A DNA stretch of 64,000 nt from Paraburkholderia sabiae. GTDB taxonomy: Bacteria; Pseudomonadota; Gammaproteobacteria; Burkholderiales; Burkholderiaceae. The stretch is from contig NZ_CP125295.1 of assembly GCF_030412785.1 (NCBI RefSeq), positions 930,001 to 994,000 on the forward strand. Direction: 5' to 3'. A program made the position numbers and the translations under genes. Of the stretch, positions 9,949 through 19,352 are shown piece after piece; the stretch's first letter is position 1, and every line of letters starts with the position of its first letter. The notes under the pieces are model-generated. The model was not told the origin of the DNA. It saw nothing but the letters and a program-made list of their open reading frames with translations, and ran no database searches.

Positions 9949-11319
9949 ATGGCAGCAGACACGGAAGCCCGGCAACGCTTTTTCCCCCATACGCAGGACG
10001 AACTGAAGGAAATCGCCTCCGACATTCTTCGTCACGCAAAGTCGCTCGGCGCGAGCGACGCGGCCACCGAAATCTCGGAAGGCGACGGCCTGTCCGTTTC
10101 CGTGCGGCGCGGCGAAGTCGAGACGATCGAGCACAACCGCGACAAGATGGTCGGCGTGACGGTGTTCATCGGCAACAAGCGGGGTAATGCGAGCACGTCC
10201 GACTTTTCGTCCGAGGCGCTGAAGGACACGGTGATGGCCGCGTACAACATCGCGCGCTTCACGGCGGAAGACGACTGCGCGGGCCTTGCGGAAGCAGAGT
10301 TGCTCGAAACCGATCCGCGCGATCTCGACCTGTATCACCCTTGGAATCTGGACGCCGACGAAGCCGTCGAACTCGCTCGCCGGGCAGAAGATGCCGCGTT
10401 CGCGACGAGCCCGCAGATCAAGAATTCGGAAGGCGCGAGCGTGTCGGCGCAGCATTCGCAGTTCGTGCTCGGCACGTCACGCGGTTTCCTGGCGGGCTAT
10501 CCGTATTCGCGTCACTACGTCGCGTGTGCGCCTATTGCTGGCAGCGGCCGCAACATGCAGCGCGACGACTGGTACACGTCGAAGCGCAGCGCGGGCGAAC
10601 TCGCCAATCCTGAAGCCGTGGGCCGCTATGCCGCCGAGCGCGCGCTGGCGCGCATGGGCGCACGCGGTCTGGACACGCGCAAGGTGCCCGTGCTGTTCGA
10701 GGCGCCGCTGGCTGCCGGTCTGCTCGGCGCGTTCGTGCAGGCGACGAGCGGCGGCGCGCTGTATCGCAAGACATCGTTTCTCGTCGATAGCCTGGGCAAG
10801 CCGGTGTTTGCGCCGCATGTGCAGGTGGTCGAAGATCCGCACGTGCCGCGCGCGATGGGCAGCGCACCGTTCGATGAAGAAGGTGTGCGGACGAAGCAGC
10901 GTTCGGTGGTGAAGGACGGCGTCGTCGAGGGCTATTTCCTGTCGACGTATTCGGCGCGCAAGCTCGGCATGCCGACGACGGGTAACGCAGGCGGCTCGCA
11001 TAATCTGTCGCTGCGCAGTTCGCTGACGCAAGAGTCCGATGATTTCGAAGAGATGTTGCGGAAGCTCGGTACCGGTTTGCTCCTGACGGAACTGATGGGG
11101 CAGGGCGTCAACTACGTGACGGGCGATTATTCGCGTGGCGCGTCTGGGTTCTGGGTCGAGAATGGGAAGATCCAGTATCCCGTCGAGGAGATTACCGTGG
11201 CGAGCACGTTGCAGGAGATGTTCCGGCATGTTGTCGCTATTGGCGCGGATACTATTGTCCGTGGGACCAAGCAGACTGGCTCTGTTTTGATCGAGCGGAT
11301 GACTGTCGCTGGGCAGTGA
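9949..11319 (+). CDS. pmbA: Metalloprotease-like protein PmbA (TldE)
   Basis: PmbA/TldE pairs with TldD; together they act as a zinc protease that processes peptides such as microcin B17 and degrades CcdA. The 456-residue protein has the N-terminal EISEGDGLSVSVRRGEVETIEHNRD segment and the C-terminal GVNYVTGDYSRGASGFWVENG motif typical of the family. TldE lacks the catalytic HExxxH of TldD, and none is seen here. The start at 9949 (MAADTEAR) is chosen over 9850 because the intervening residues look non-coding. The gene ends just before the palindromic repeat. Confidence 0.93.
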   Translation: MAADTEARQRFFPHTQDELKEIASDILRHAKSLGASDAATEISEGDGLSVSVRRGEVETIEHNRDKMVGVTVFIGNKRGNASTSDFSSEALKDTVMAAYNIARFTAEDDCAGLAEAELLETDPRDLDLYHPWNLDADEAVELARRAEDAAFATSPQIKNSEGASVSAQHSQFVLGTSRGFLAGYPYSRHYVACAPIAGSGRNMQRDDWYTSKRSAGELANPEAVGRYAAERALARMGARGLDTRKVPVLFEAPLAAGLLGAFVQATSGGALYRKTSFLVDSLGKPVFAPHVQVVEDPHVPRAMGSAPFDEEGVRTKQRSVVKDGVVEGYFLSTYSARKLGMPTTGNAGGSHNLSLRSSLTQESDDFEEMLRKLGTGLLLTELMGQGVNYVTGDYSRGASGFWVENGKIQYPVEEITVASTLQEMFRHVVAIGADTIVRGTKQTGSVLIERMTVAGQ

Positions 11320-11373
11320 TTTTTCTTCGTCTGCGACGCTAGTCGCGGTTCTGGTTTTTTTGTTTTGTTTTTT

Positions 11374-11939
11374 GGTTTTGGGTTTCGCTGGCATCCGCGT
11401 TTTCGTGTCGGTTTGCTAGCGTTGCCCCTGTGCGGGGCGGCACCTACTTTTCTTTGCCGCGGCAAAGAAAAGTAGGCAAAAGAAAGCCGCTTTTGAACCT
11501 CCGGTGCCTGCCAGGATGGCGCTGCGGCGTGCCGCAGTTGAGCAATTGCGCAGCGACGTCCGCACTCTGTAGAAAGCCCGCAGTCAACCGCGCACAGCGC
11601 GAAAATCCCACACACAGTCTCGAGCACATACCGCCGCAATTGGGCCGACGGCAAACGGACAAGACCACGCCGACCGAATGTGCCCCATGTGGATGTCATC
11701 TTTCGCGCCGCGCGCACCTGACTGCGGGCTTTCTACGGAGTGTGTGCGTCGCTGCGCGACAGCTCAAAGAACGCGCGCCGTGGCGTTATCCTGGCGGGCA
11801 CCGGAGGTTTGAAGCGGCTTTCTTTTGCCTACTTTTCTTTGCCGCTGCAAAGAAAAGTAGGTGCCGCCCCGCACAGGGGCAACGCTAGCGAACCGACACG
11901 AAAACGCGGACGCCACCCCAGCGAAAAAAACCAAAAACC
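11374..11939. repeat. Large palindromic intergenic element, copy 1
   Basis: This is a 566-bp element whose two ends are near-perfect inverted repeats (about 11374-11595 against 11715-11939), with a core of roughly 120 bp between. Each arm holds smaller palindromes, including a perfect 34-bp one at 11443-11476 centred on GCCGCGGC. T-rich and A-rich edges bound it. Small open frames inside show no family features and change frame between copies. A second copy lies at 35170-37020. It sits between the convergent genes pmbA and folA. No transposase is encoded, so it could be a MITE-like or structural element. Confidence 0.85.
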
Positions 11940-12440
11940 TCAAGCGCCAACGCGCCGATAAATCACAAAGGCATATTCAAAGTCATTAGGCTCTTTAGCC
12001 ACATGCGTCTCGCGAGAAACCTCTTCCCACAGCGCCGCATCAGGCGCAGGAAACCACGCATCACCTTCAAAGTCAGCGTGAATCTCAGTCACGATCATCT
12101 TCCCGGCGCGCCGCAAACCTTCCTCATACAACTGCGCACCGCCGATCAAAAACACCTCCGCAGCCCCATCGCGCGCCGCAAGCGCCAACGCATCGTCGAG
12201 ATTCGTCACGGTGTCGCAGCCCTCGAACCGTCGCGCGGCATCGCGCGTCACGACGATATTGCGTCGTCCCGGCAACACGCGGCCAATCGATTCATGCGTC
12301 TTGCGCCCCATCACGATGGGCGCGCCCATCGTCGTGCGCTTGAAGAAAGCGAGGTCTTCGGGAAGCCGCCAGGGCAGCTGGTTGTCACGGCCGATCACGC
12401 CATTGCGGGCGCGAGCGACGATCAGGGTGAGCGTCGTCAT
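11940..12440 (-). CDS. folA: Dihydrofolate reductase
   Basis: FolA reduces dihydrofolate to tetrahydrofolate with NADPH. The 166-residue protein has the family core: [28 protein letters not shown], then [16 protein letters not shown]. The ATG at 12440 places the first strand correctly; the longer in-frame start at 12479 adds unrelated residues. The stop codon lies immediately next to the edge of the palindromic repeat. thyA, its metabolic partner, is 10 kb away beyond the amyloid locus. Confidence 0.96.
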   Translation of the reverse strand: MTTLTLIVARARNGVIGRDNQLPWRLPEDLAFFKRTTMGAPIVMGRKTHESIGRVLPGRRNIVVTRDAARRFEGCDTVTNLDDALALAARDGAAEVFLIGGAQLYEEGLRRAGKMIVTEIHADFEGDAWFPAPDAALWEEVSRETHVAKEPNDFEYAFVIYRRVGA

Positions 12441-12552
12441 GCGAGTGAAAATCGGGTAGGTAGCGAGGTAAAAAAGCAAACGCCGATTCTACCCGACAGC
12501 ATGCCCCAACCAGCCCGACGCTAGGATCACGCCGACGCAAAACCCAGAAAAG

Positions 12553-14082
12553 CTATTCCCTCACGTCGCCATCACCGCGATACGCCGCGCCCTTGCCATC
12601 CCCCTTGTCGTCACCCGATGCATCGCGCAAGCCATGCGTGCCCATCAGCCGATACAGCGTCACGCGCGAAATCCCCAGATCCGCCGCCGCCTCGTTGAGC
12701 CGGTGCCGGTGCCGCAACAGCGCGACTTCGATCGCGCGCTTCTCGGCGACTTCGCGCGCCTGCGCGAGACTCATCGTCTGCTGCTCGCTGAACTGCGCGA
12801 GGTCGAGATCCTCCGACGAGATCAGCTTGCTCTCCGCCATCACGATCGCGCGTCGCACGCGGTTGATCAGCTCGCGCACGTTGCCCGGCCAGTGATAGTT
12901 GTACATCGCCTCGATCGCCGACGGCGTGAAGCCGCGAATCTTGCGCGCGCTGTCCGTCTTGAACTTGCCGAGAATGTGATGCGCGAGCAGTTCGATGTCC
13001 TTGCCGCGCGCGCGCAGCGGCGGCTCGTCGACGCGCAGCACGCACAGCCGGTGAAACAGATCCTGGCGGAAGCGTCCTTCGCTCATCGCGCCTTCCAGAT
13101 CGACGTGGGTCGCAGAAATGATGCGCACGTCGACGGGAATCGACTCGTGTCCGCCAAGACGCTCGATCTTGCCTTCCTGCAGGAAGCGCAACAGGCTCGC
13201 CTGGCTTTCCATCGGCAGATCGCCGATTTCGTCGAGAAAGAGCGTGCCGCCGTTGGCCGCCTCGACGCGTCCGATCTTGCGCTGGTTCGCGCCCGTGAAT
13301 GCGCCTCGCTCGTAGCCGAACAGCTCCGACTGCAGCAGATGATGCGGAATCGCGCCGCAATTGATCGGCACGAACGGCGACTTGCGGCGCGGCGAGCGCT
13401 CGTGGATCGCGAGCGCCGTCAGTTCCTTGCCCGTGCCCGATTCGCCCGAAATGAACACGCTCGCGTCGGTGTTCGCGACCTTGCGGATCGTGCGGAACAG
13501 CTGCTGCATCGCTTCGCAGGTGCCGACCATCTCGTCGTCGCTGACGGCCGTCGTGTCGGGCGGCAGGTCGGCGTCGCCCAGATTGATCATGCCGTACGCA
13601 TGGCCGACCAGATAATCGATCGTCGCGTTCGCCACGGGAATCTTCACGTAGTCGAAGCAGTAATGGCGGATCAGCCGCCGCACGGCGGGATCGGCGAGCC
13701 GTTCGGGATTGGCGAGCGCGATCCAGCCGACCTGCTGCTGGCGCAGGCCTGCTTCGAGCCCCGGCAGATCGCGCGCCGGGAAGCTCGCCATGTCGACGAT
13801 GCCCGCGCACATCGTCGAGGGCTTGATGAGCTTGCCGATCTCGTGCGCCGAGCGCGCCACGAGCACGCTCCAGCCGCGGCTCTTCAGATGCTCGACGAGC
13901 GCGTCGTCGGGCGTGCGCGCGGCGTACAGCAGGACGCGCGTACCGGCCTCGGGCGTGGCGCCGCGTGGCGTGTCGACGGCCTCGGGGCGTGCGGCGGACG
14001 TTTCCGACCCCCGCGAGACAGCAAGACGCAGCCCGGATCCAGCAAGCGGCGTTACGGAACTCAGATGAGAAGATTCGCGCAC
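12553..14082 (-). CDS. VpsR-like sigma-54 activator (amyloid locus regulator 1)
   Basis: The 509-residue protein is an enhancer-binding activator. Residues about 48-170 form a receiver-like domain resembling VpsR, with an Asp near residue 97 (AGIVDMAS). The AAA+ domain follows, with Walker A GESGTGKE (213-220), an intact GAFTGA sigma-54 contact loop (260-265) and Walker B GGTLFLDEIGD (278-288). A Fis-type helix-turn-helix near 455-485 (DLGISRVTLYRLM) binds DNA. VpsR-like proteins respond to c-di-GMP by family knowledge; that is inference here. It starts with GTG 24 bases after fapF, so it is probably the last gene of the operon. It is paralogous to the activator at 20975. Confidence 0.88.
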   Translation of the reverse strand: MRESSHLSSVTPLAGSGLRLAVSRGSETSAARPEAVDTPRGATPEAGTRVLLYAARTPDDALVEHLKSRGWSVLVARSAHEIGKLIKPSTMCAGIVDMASFPARDLPGLEAGLRQQQVGWIALANPERLADPAVRRLIRHYCFDYVKIPVANATIDYLVGHAYGMINLGDADLPPDTTAVSDDEMVGTCEAMQQLFRTIRKVANTDASVFISGESGTGKELTALAIHERSPRRKSPFVPINCGAIPHHLLQSELFGYERGAFTGANQRKIGRVEAANGGTLFLDEIGDLPMESQASLLRFLQEGKIERLGGHESIPVDVRIISATHVDLEGAMSEGRFRQDLFHRLCVLRVDEPPLRARGKDIELLAHHILGKFKTDSARKIRGFTPSAIEAMYNYHWPGNVRELINRVRRAIVMAESKLISSEDLDLAQFSEQQTMSLAQAREVAEKRAIEVALLRHRHRLNEAAADLGISRVTLYRLMGTHGLRDASGDDKGDGKGAAYRGDGDVRE

Positions 14083-14106
14083 GATCTGCCTCGTATCGGT
14101 GTCACG

Positions 14107-15573
14107 TCAAAAGGTATAGGGAAAGCGCAGGCCGATGACATAGTTCGGCGCGTCGGGCGTCATGCCGATCGATACCGAACCGTTGATCGTCAGATGCTTG
14201 TTCACCACGTGGTTCAGGCCAAAATTCATCACGGCTGCCGTCGTCTCGCTGCCCGGCACCTTCACGTAGTCGCCGCCGGGCGCCTTCGTTTTCGATGCGG
14301 GCTGCAGCGCGAGCGTGTACGAGATGCTCGCCGAATCCTTGTCGGAGAACGCGAGCGCGACGCCCGCGCCGATCTGGAAGATGTCGCCGAGCTTGACGGT
14401 CGCGGGTTGCGTCTGTCCGGCGATCGACGAAATATCCGCGAACGAGCGCGCGATGTTGTACGTGTAGGACATGCTGCCGAACAGCACGACGGGATCGTAC
14501 GTCTTCAGCACCGACAGGCCCGCCGTCACGTTCCAGAAGCCCGTGCCCGTGGGCAGCTTCGACGGCGCGACGAGGTTGGTGTTGTCGGGTTCGAGCTGCA
14601 CGACCTTGAGCCCGAACGGCGAGGTGCCCGTCGGCGCTTTCACGCGCAGGCTGCCGACCACGTCGGGAATGTTGTTGGTCTCCTTCAGGATCTGGTAGTA
14701 GAGCCCGAAGTTGACGTCGCCGATCGCACTCGAATTCACCGACGCGTCGGACAGCGTGTTCGCCGCTCCGCCCGCGCCGCCGACGATGAACTGGCTATGC
14801 CGGTACACATACGGCACGTCCACGTCGACGCTCACACGGTCCGTCAGACCGTAGCGCGTATCGAGGTCGGCCATGATCTGGTGCGACTTGGTCTGCCCCA
14901 GATTGATGTTGCCGAGAAAGATCGCGTCGAGCGCGAGGAAGCCGGACAGCTGCAACTGCCGACGATCGTAGTAGGTGTCGCTGATACCCCAGTCCAGCGT
15001 CAGCTTGTGATCGAAGAGGGGCGCGTGCTCGCGCTGCACGACGGCTTCTTCGGCCTGCGTGCGCACCGGTTCGGCCGCTTTCTGCGTCTGCCCGACGGCG
15101 CCTTCCGGCATGCCGGGGCCGCTCGCCTGCGCGTTCGGATTGCTGGTGCCGGGCGAACCCGTCGCCGCCGTGCCTTCCGGCGCGGGCGGATTGACAGGCA
15201 CGCCGGTGGCCGTGCCCGTCGCGTTGCCCGGCGCGGGCGCGCCCGGCGTCACCTGCGCGAGCGGCGGCAGCGGCATCGGCAGGCCGTCGGCGCCCGGCTG
15301 CTCGGCGACGGCCTCGCTGCCGGCGGGCGCGCCATAGCCCGGCGCGCCGCGGCCGCGCTGCGACATCTCGAGATTCGTCACCTGCCGTTCGAGCGACTGA
15401 ATCTGACGCTGCTGCTCATCGACGACGCGCATCAGCATGTTGAGCCGGTCCTCGAGCGACTGGCTGCCGATGGACTGGGCGGACACCCCCTGCGATAGCG
15501 CGAACAGCATCGCTGCAGCAGGTATCGCCGCGAGCCTCATCCGCGGCTTCCTGCCTGTTGTATCGGTCATCAT
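14107..15573 (-). CDS. fapF: FapF-like outer-membrane amyloid transporter
   Basis: The 488-residue protein matches the FapF plan. It has a signal peptide (1-32), a predicted coiled coil (about 36-72, EDRLNMLMRVVDEQQRQIQSL), a Pro/Gly/Ala linker (about 73-180), and a beta-barrel to the C-terminus ending in aromatic Phe (FPYTF). In Pseudomonas, FapF is a trimeric barrel that exports fibre subunits across the outer membrane, with the coiled coil acting as a gate. A GGGGAAG ribosome-binding site precedes the ATG at 15573. The position after the FapE-like gene matches Pseudomonas order. Identity is by architecture and context, not alignment. Confidence 0.8.
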   Translation of the reverse strand: MMTDTTGRKPRMRLAAIPAAAMLFALSQGVSAQSIGSQSLEDRLNMLMRVVDEQQRQIQSLERQVTNLEMSQRGRGAPGYGAPAGSEAVAEQPGADGLPMPLPPLAQVTPGAPAPGNATGTATGVPVNPPAPEGTAATGSPGTSNPNAQASGPGMPEGAVGQTQKAAEPVRTQAEEAVVQREHAPLFDHKLTLDWGISDTYYDRRQLQLSGFLALDAIFLGNINLGQTKSHQIMADLDTRYGLTDRVSVDVDVPYVYRHSQFIVGGAGGAANTLSDASVNSSAIGDVNFGLYYQILKETNNIPDVVGSLRVKAPTGTSPFGLKVVQLEPDNTNLVAPSKLPTGTGFWNVTAGLSVLKTYDPVVLFGSMSYTYNIARSFADISSIAGQTQPATVKLGDIFQIGAGVALAFSDKDSASISYTLALQPASKTKAPGGDYVKVPGSETTAAVMNFGLNHVVNKHLTINGSVSIGMTPDAPNYVIGLRFPYTF

Positions 15574-15684
15574 TGTTCTTCCCCCGGTGAAACTGGCAGC
15601 GCGTGGCTGGTTCTTATGCTTTGCGCTGCCGCTTGCAGTACGACTTCTCCTCCTGGTGACTCGGGTGACGGGTGGCGGCCCGCC

Positions 15685-16491
15685 TTATCTCCTTGCATTC
15701 ACCGCGTTTTGCAGGGCTTGTAGTACGCCGGCCTGGCGCAGCATCGAGGACGACATCGGCGTCGTCTGCAACGAGAGCTGCAACTGGTTGGCGACTTGCT
15801 GGTTATTGCCTGCAATCTGCAGCAGTTGTGCAATCGCGCCGGCCTGTTGCGCGTTGCCCGGTGCAATGGTCTGGGTAGCGATGCCGGCGGGCGTCTGCAG
15901 CGCGACGGTCACGCCGCCGTTGCCGAACGCGATGCCCGCCCTGACGCTGCCCGCCGTATTCGTTGCCGCTGCGCTCTGCGCATTCGTGCCGACTGCCAGC
16001 AGTTGCGGATTGTTGTTGAAGTCGATCGTCGCCGTGTTGAAGCCGGCGTTGCGATCGCCCGCCACCTGCGTGACCTGCGATACGCCGTTGACCGCGATGT
16101 GCTGGCCGCCGCCCGTCCGCGCGTTCGGGTCTGCGCCCGGATTGCCGCGGCCGTCGGTGACGCGTGCGAGCGTGCTGACGTTGGCCGTCAGCGCGTTCGC
16201 GGCATCGCGTGCAACGGAGAGACTGCCTTGCGCGAGCGCATTCGCGCCGTTAGGCAACTGCCATTGCGACAGTACGTTCAATACGAAACCGGAGATCATC
16301 TGTCCGCCCGCGCCTTTTCCGGTCTGCTGGGCGAGCACATCGTCCCCGACGCTTTGCCACTGGATCGCCGCCGGCGCCACGTCGCGGAACGTCGAGACGT
16401 CCTGCGCGTTGGCGCCCGTGGCGAGGCCGCACGTCGTGACGATCAACGTCGCGAGATACGTGCGGCCGGGCTGGGAGAGGGAGTGCTTCAT
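15685..16491 (-). CDS. fapE: FapE-like secreted protein
   Basis: The 268-residue protein has a signal peptide ending near residue 30 (GLATGANAQ). Features suggest FapE: a mid-region GFVLNVLSQWQLPNGANAL, and the repeat-like VNGVSQVTQVAGDRNAGFN. Gln/Asn-rich stretches follow. Residues 49-59 (GDDVLAQQTGK) resemble a motif in the first operon gene and may be a protease or recognition site. In Pseudomonas FapE is secreted and found with fibres. It lies between the C39 protease and the FapF-like pore, as in Pseudomonas. Confidence 0.72.
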   Translation of the reverse strand: MKHSLSQPGRTYLATLIVTTCGLATGANAQDVSTFRDVAPAAIQWQSVGDDVLAQQTGKGAGGQMISGFVLNVLSQWQLPNGANALAQGSLSVARDAANALTANVSTLARVTDGRGNPGADPNARTGGGQHIAVNGVSQVTQVAGDRNAGFNTATIDFNNNPQLLAVGTNAQSAAATNTAGSVRAGIAFGNGGVTVALQTPAGIATQTIAPGNAQQAGAIAQLLQIAGNNQQVANQLQLSLQTTPMSSSMLRQAGVLQALQNAVNARR

Positions 16492-16497
16492 GGGTGG

Positions 16498-17217
16498 TCA
16501 GAACAGGTCTGCCTTGATCAAGCCGTATTCGACAAAAGGCGTCGCGGCCGTGCCGTTGGCGAGCGCGCGCTCGCGCAGCCGCAAGGCCAGCGACTCGTTG
16601 TCCTGCAACAGCGGGGAATCCTCCCTGAACGGTTTCCCGACGACTGCGAACACGAGCCCATTCCATGTCTTCGCGAAATCCTCCTCGAGCAGGATCCGGT
16701 TGCCGAGTGCGGGGTCCGCGATGAAGATGCGACCGTCCTGCGCGTGCTTGACGATCACGAAATGCTCATAGCCGTCGAGGTTCATCAGAACCATGACGGG
16801 AATCTGGAGGTGATACAGCGCGTCCGTGTTCACCCGGAATCCGCGGCCCCGCAGCCCGATCGTCTCGACGAACTTCTTCATGTCGAGCATCGAGAAGCCG
16901 TTCTTGACGACCACTTCCGGCGTTGAGAAAACCATCATCCGGCGGATCAGATCCGTCTCGGGGATGTCGATCCCGTAGCCGAACTTGAGAAGGGTCGCAA
17001 GCGCCGCCGCACCGCAGCTGTAGTCGAACTGCTGGCTGACGATATGGCGGTAACGCAGGTCCCTCATCGAGTGCACCGTTTTCGTAAGCGGAATACCTGC
17101 GAGGGTAGACGTGTCGACGGTCGCCTGTGCGTGCACTTGCGCACACAATCCGCAAGTTGCAAGCACAGCAACGGATGCGGCGCGTCGGAACGCGGGGAAC
17201 GGGTCAAACCCGGACAT
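16498..17217 (-). CDS. fapD: C39 family cysteine protease, FapD-like
   Basis: The 239-residue protein is a stand-alone C39 peptidase with an N-terminal signal or anchor (about 1-30). Catalytic residues are visible: oxyanion Gln and nucleophile Cys in QQFDYSCGAAAL (Cys near 68), His in GYEHFVIVK (near 152) and Asp in IADPALG (near 168). C39 enzymes cleave after double-glycine leaders; FapD is essential for Fap fibre formation in Pseudomonas. The start at 17217 is supported by an AGGAGA site 6 bases upstream. The stop is 6 bases before the FapE-like gene. Confidence 0.88.
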   Translation of the reverse strand: MSGFDPFPAFRRAASVAVLATCGLCAQVHAQATVDTSTLAGIPLTKTVHSMRDLRYRHIVSQQFDYSCGAAALATLLKFGYGIDIPETDLIRRMMVFSTPEVVVKNGFSMLDMKKFVETIGLRGRGFRVNTDALYHLQIPVMVLMNLDGYEHFVIVKHAQDGRIFIADPALGNRILLEEDFAKTWNGLVFAVVGKPFREDSPLLQDNESLALRLRERALANGTAATPFVEYGLIKADLF

Positions 17218-17313
17218 GCTGGTCTCCTGCCAGGATTGCGCCGGCGGCCGTGTCGACCGTCGGCGCATCCCGTATGGCTGCTTGTGTGACTGCCTTTTTG
17301 ATTACGGCTTCGC

Positions 17314-18711
17314 TTAGCGGCTCGTGTTCATCGAGGCGATGGCGAGGCCGTTGTGCTGCACGTTGCCCGCGCCGCCCGCGATGTTCACGCCGATGTTGCC
17401 CGTCGCGTGGCTGAGCGCGCCCGCACCGAGCGACGCCGTGCCTTCGAACGAGCCGCGGAAGTCGACGCCCGCCGTTTGCGACGAGTCATCCGTTGCCACC
17501 ATCGCCGCGCTGCCATGGTTGCGCGAGACCGTCGACGTCGAGGCAGCCATGCTGTTGTTCTGCACGTTGCTGATGCCCGACGCGACGTTCACGCCGACGT
17601 TGCCCGATGCGTACTGCAGCGAGCCGTCGCCAACCGACGCGTTCACGTTGAAGTTGTTGATGTTGGCCTTGCCGCCCGAGCTTTGCGTGTTGAAGACCTG
17701 AGCGTTGCCGAACACGTTGCCGGCATCGACGGAAGCGAGCGCTGCGTCGTTGCTTTGGGCGTTGTTCACGCCTTCCGCGATGTTGACGCCGATGTTGCCG
17801 CTCACGTTCGTCGCCGCGTTGGCGCCCGTCGTTGCCGTCAGGGTGCCCGCCTTCTGCGTGTTGATGTGCTGGGTGACCGAGCCGTACACCTCGACATCCG
17901 TCTTCGACACCGACGAGCTGAAGCCCCATTGCGCGGACGCGCTGTCATGCGTCTTCGACTTCTCGACGTCGTAGCCGCTCGACTGCTCGCCATAGGCCAC
18001 GTAGCCGGAGCCCTGCCTGGCCTGATAGCCCCACACCTTGCCCTGGCCCGACGCTTCGACGGCGCCGAAGCCGCCCGAGACATGCTCGCTGTTGGCATAG
18101 CTCGACTCCTTGTAGCCCGCCGACAGGCCGCCTTGCACGCTGGCATGACCCGACGCGGTGCCTGTCCACGGGTTGTAGTGCGAGCTCGCCTCGTAGCTGC
18201 CGCCCGCATGGCCGCCTGCCGAGATGTGTCCGCCGGAGTTCTGGCTTTCATGGCTGAAGCCGCCTTCGATGGCTGCAGCCTGCGCGCTGAACTCGAAGCC
18301 GCCGCCCTTGACCGAGCTGCTCTGCTCGCCGTACTTGTAGCCCGCCGAAGCCTGATAGCCCTGCGCGCCATACGATTCGGACGAGTGCGAGGTCGACAGC
18401 GAAGCCCATGCGCTGCCGCCGCCGTTGATCGACTTGTAGCTGTTGTCGATCCGCGTCGTCACGGAGCCGGACGTGTACGACTGCGCGTTCGGGCTGATTG
18501 AGGCGTTCGCGTAGGCGCGCTGCGTGTTGTTGACGACGGCGCCTGCCGTGCTGGAGACGCCGACGCAGCCGAACAGCGTGACGAACCCTTCGATGCCGAC
18601 GGCTTCACCGACCAGCGTCGCATTGAAGATGAACGGGTTCTTCAGCGGGCTTGCGAAGACGCTCGACGACGCGGCTGCAAGGACAGCTGCTGCAATAAGA
18701 GTGCGCTTCAT
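17314..18711 (-). CDS. fapC: FapC-like amyloid fibre subunit
   Basis: The 465-residue secreted protein (signal 1-20) has a Gly/Ser/Tyr-rich region (about 80-270) followed by three imperfect repeats of the form SGNIGVN(I/V)A-x-G-x-x-N-x-Q-x-N at residues 304-327, 369-392 and 437-460, spaced about 65-68. This G-x-N-V-A-G-x-N-x-Q-x-N pattern is the amyloid core repeat of FapB/FapC. Only one Cys is present after the signal (near residue 49), and the C-terminal CxxC reported for Pseudomonas FapC is absent. It is the likely major subunit by size and position before the C39 protease. Confidence 0.8.
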   Translation of the reverse strand: MKRTLIAAAVLAAASSSVFASPLKNPFIFNATLVGEAVGIEGFVTLFGCVGVSSTAGAVVNNTQRAYANASISPNAQSYTSGSVTTRIDNSYKSINGGGSAWASLSTSHSSESYGAQGYQASAGYKYGEQSSSVKGGGFEFSAQAAAIEGGFSHESQNSGGHISAGGHAGGSYEASSHYNPWTGTASGHASVQGGLSAGYKESSYANSEHVSGGFGAVEASGQGKVWGYQARQGSGYVAYGEQSSGYDVEKSKTHDSASAQWGFSSSVSKTDVEVYGSVTQHINTQKAGTLTATTGANAATNVSGNIGVNIAEGVNNAQSNDAALASVDAGNVFGNAQVFNTQSSGGKANINNFNVNASVGDGSLQYASGNVGVNVASGISNVQNNSMAASTSTVSRNHGSAAMVATDDSSQTAGVDFRGSFEGTASLGAGALSHATGNIGVNIAGGAGNVQHNGLAIASMNTSR

Positions 18712-18740
18712 GGTTTCGCTCCGATACTAGTTGTGGTCAG

Positions 18741-19352
18741 TTAGAAAAGAGTGCCCGCCGGGGGACGGAGCACAAAACTGTTCGCCGTGGCATTACCGGC
18801 TCCGGCTGTCTGGTTGATCTGCACGATTCCGGTGACGTTCCTGAAGGCGTCGCCGGAAATGCTGGCCTCGCGAACGCCCTGAACCGCGACCGCTCGACCC
18901 TGACCGCCGTTGTTCGCGGCCGTCGCGGATAGCACCCCATCCGAGACGGTCTCGACCCCTGGCGCCGCAGTGCCGAGCTGCACACTGTTGCGCTGGAGAT
19001 TCGCTACGCCCGCAGACTGGTTCACCATCACCGCTCCGGACGAATTCGAGAATGCGTTGCCTTCGATCGACGCGCGCGCGCTCGGCACCCGCGCCCGCGC
19101 GGTGGCGCTCTGGACGCTCGCGTTGTCGTTCGCGGCGGCGTCGCCGTTGGTGATCGTCAGCTGGTTGATCTGCGCGTTGTTCAGGCCCGCCGCCTGGTTC
19201 ACCGTGATCGCGCCCGTCACGCTGACGGCGGCGCCTGTGGCGATGCTCGCGTCGCCGCTCACTTCACCCGTTATGCGCTGCGCGAAAGCCGGTTGCGCGG
19301 CGGCGAGTGCGAGTGCCATGAGCGGCAGGATCGGATGAAGTCGCGTGTTCAT
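18741..19352 (-). CDS. fapB: FapB-like minor amyloid subunit
   Basis: The 203-residue secreted protein (signal 1-25) has three repeats resembling G-x-(I/V)-x-(I/V)-N-Q-x-A-G-x-x-N-x-x-x-N, at about residues 46-66, 105-125 and 173-193. The spacing (about 60-68) is the same as in the FapC-like protein. In Pseudomonas, FapB nucleates FapC fibres. The ATG overlaps the stop of the upstream 170-residue gene as ATGA, indicating coupling. It lacks Cys. Confidence 0.78.
   Translation of the reverse strand: MNTRLHPILPLMALALAAAQPAFAQRITGEVSGDASIATGAAVSVTGAITVNQAAGLNNAQINQLTITNGDAAANDNASVQSATARARVPSARASIEGNAFSNSSGAVMVNQSAGVANLQRNSVQLGTAAPGVETVSDGVLSATAANNGGQGRAVAVQGVREASISGDAFRNVTGIVQINQTAGAGNATANSFVLRPPAGTLF

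Noticed and set aside
11430..11888. Open frames inside the palindromic repeat
   Set aside because: Frames differ between copies 1 and 2, have no ribosome-binding sites, and encode arm palindromes rather than conserved protein.
11374..11939. Retron or group II intron at the palindrome
   Set aside because: No reverse transcriptase is encoded, and the structure is symmetric rather than intron-like.
12634..15498. 954-codon plus-strand frame across activator 1 and fapF
   Set aside because: It is antisense to two well-supported genes and has biased low-complexity composition.
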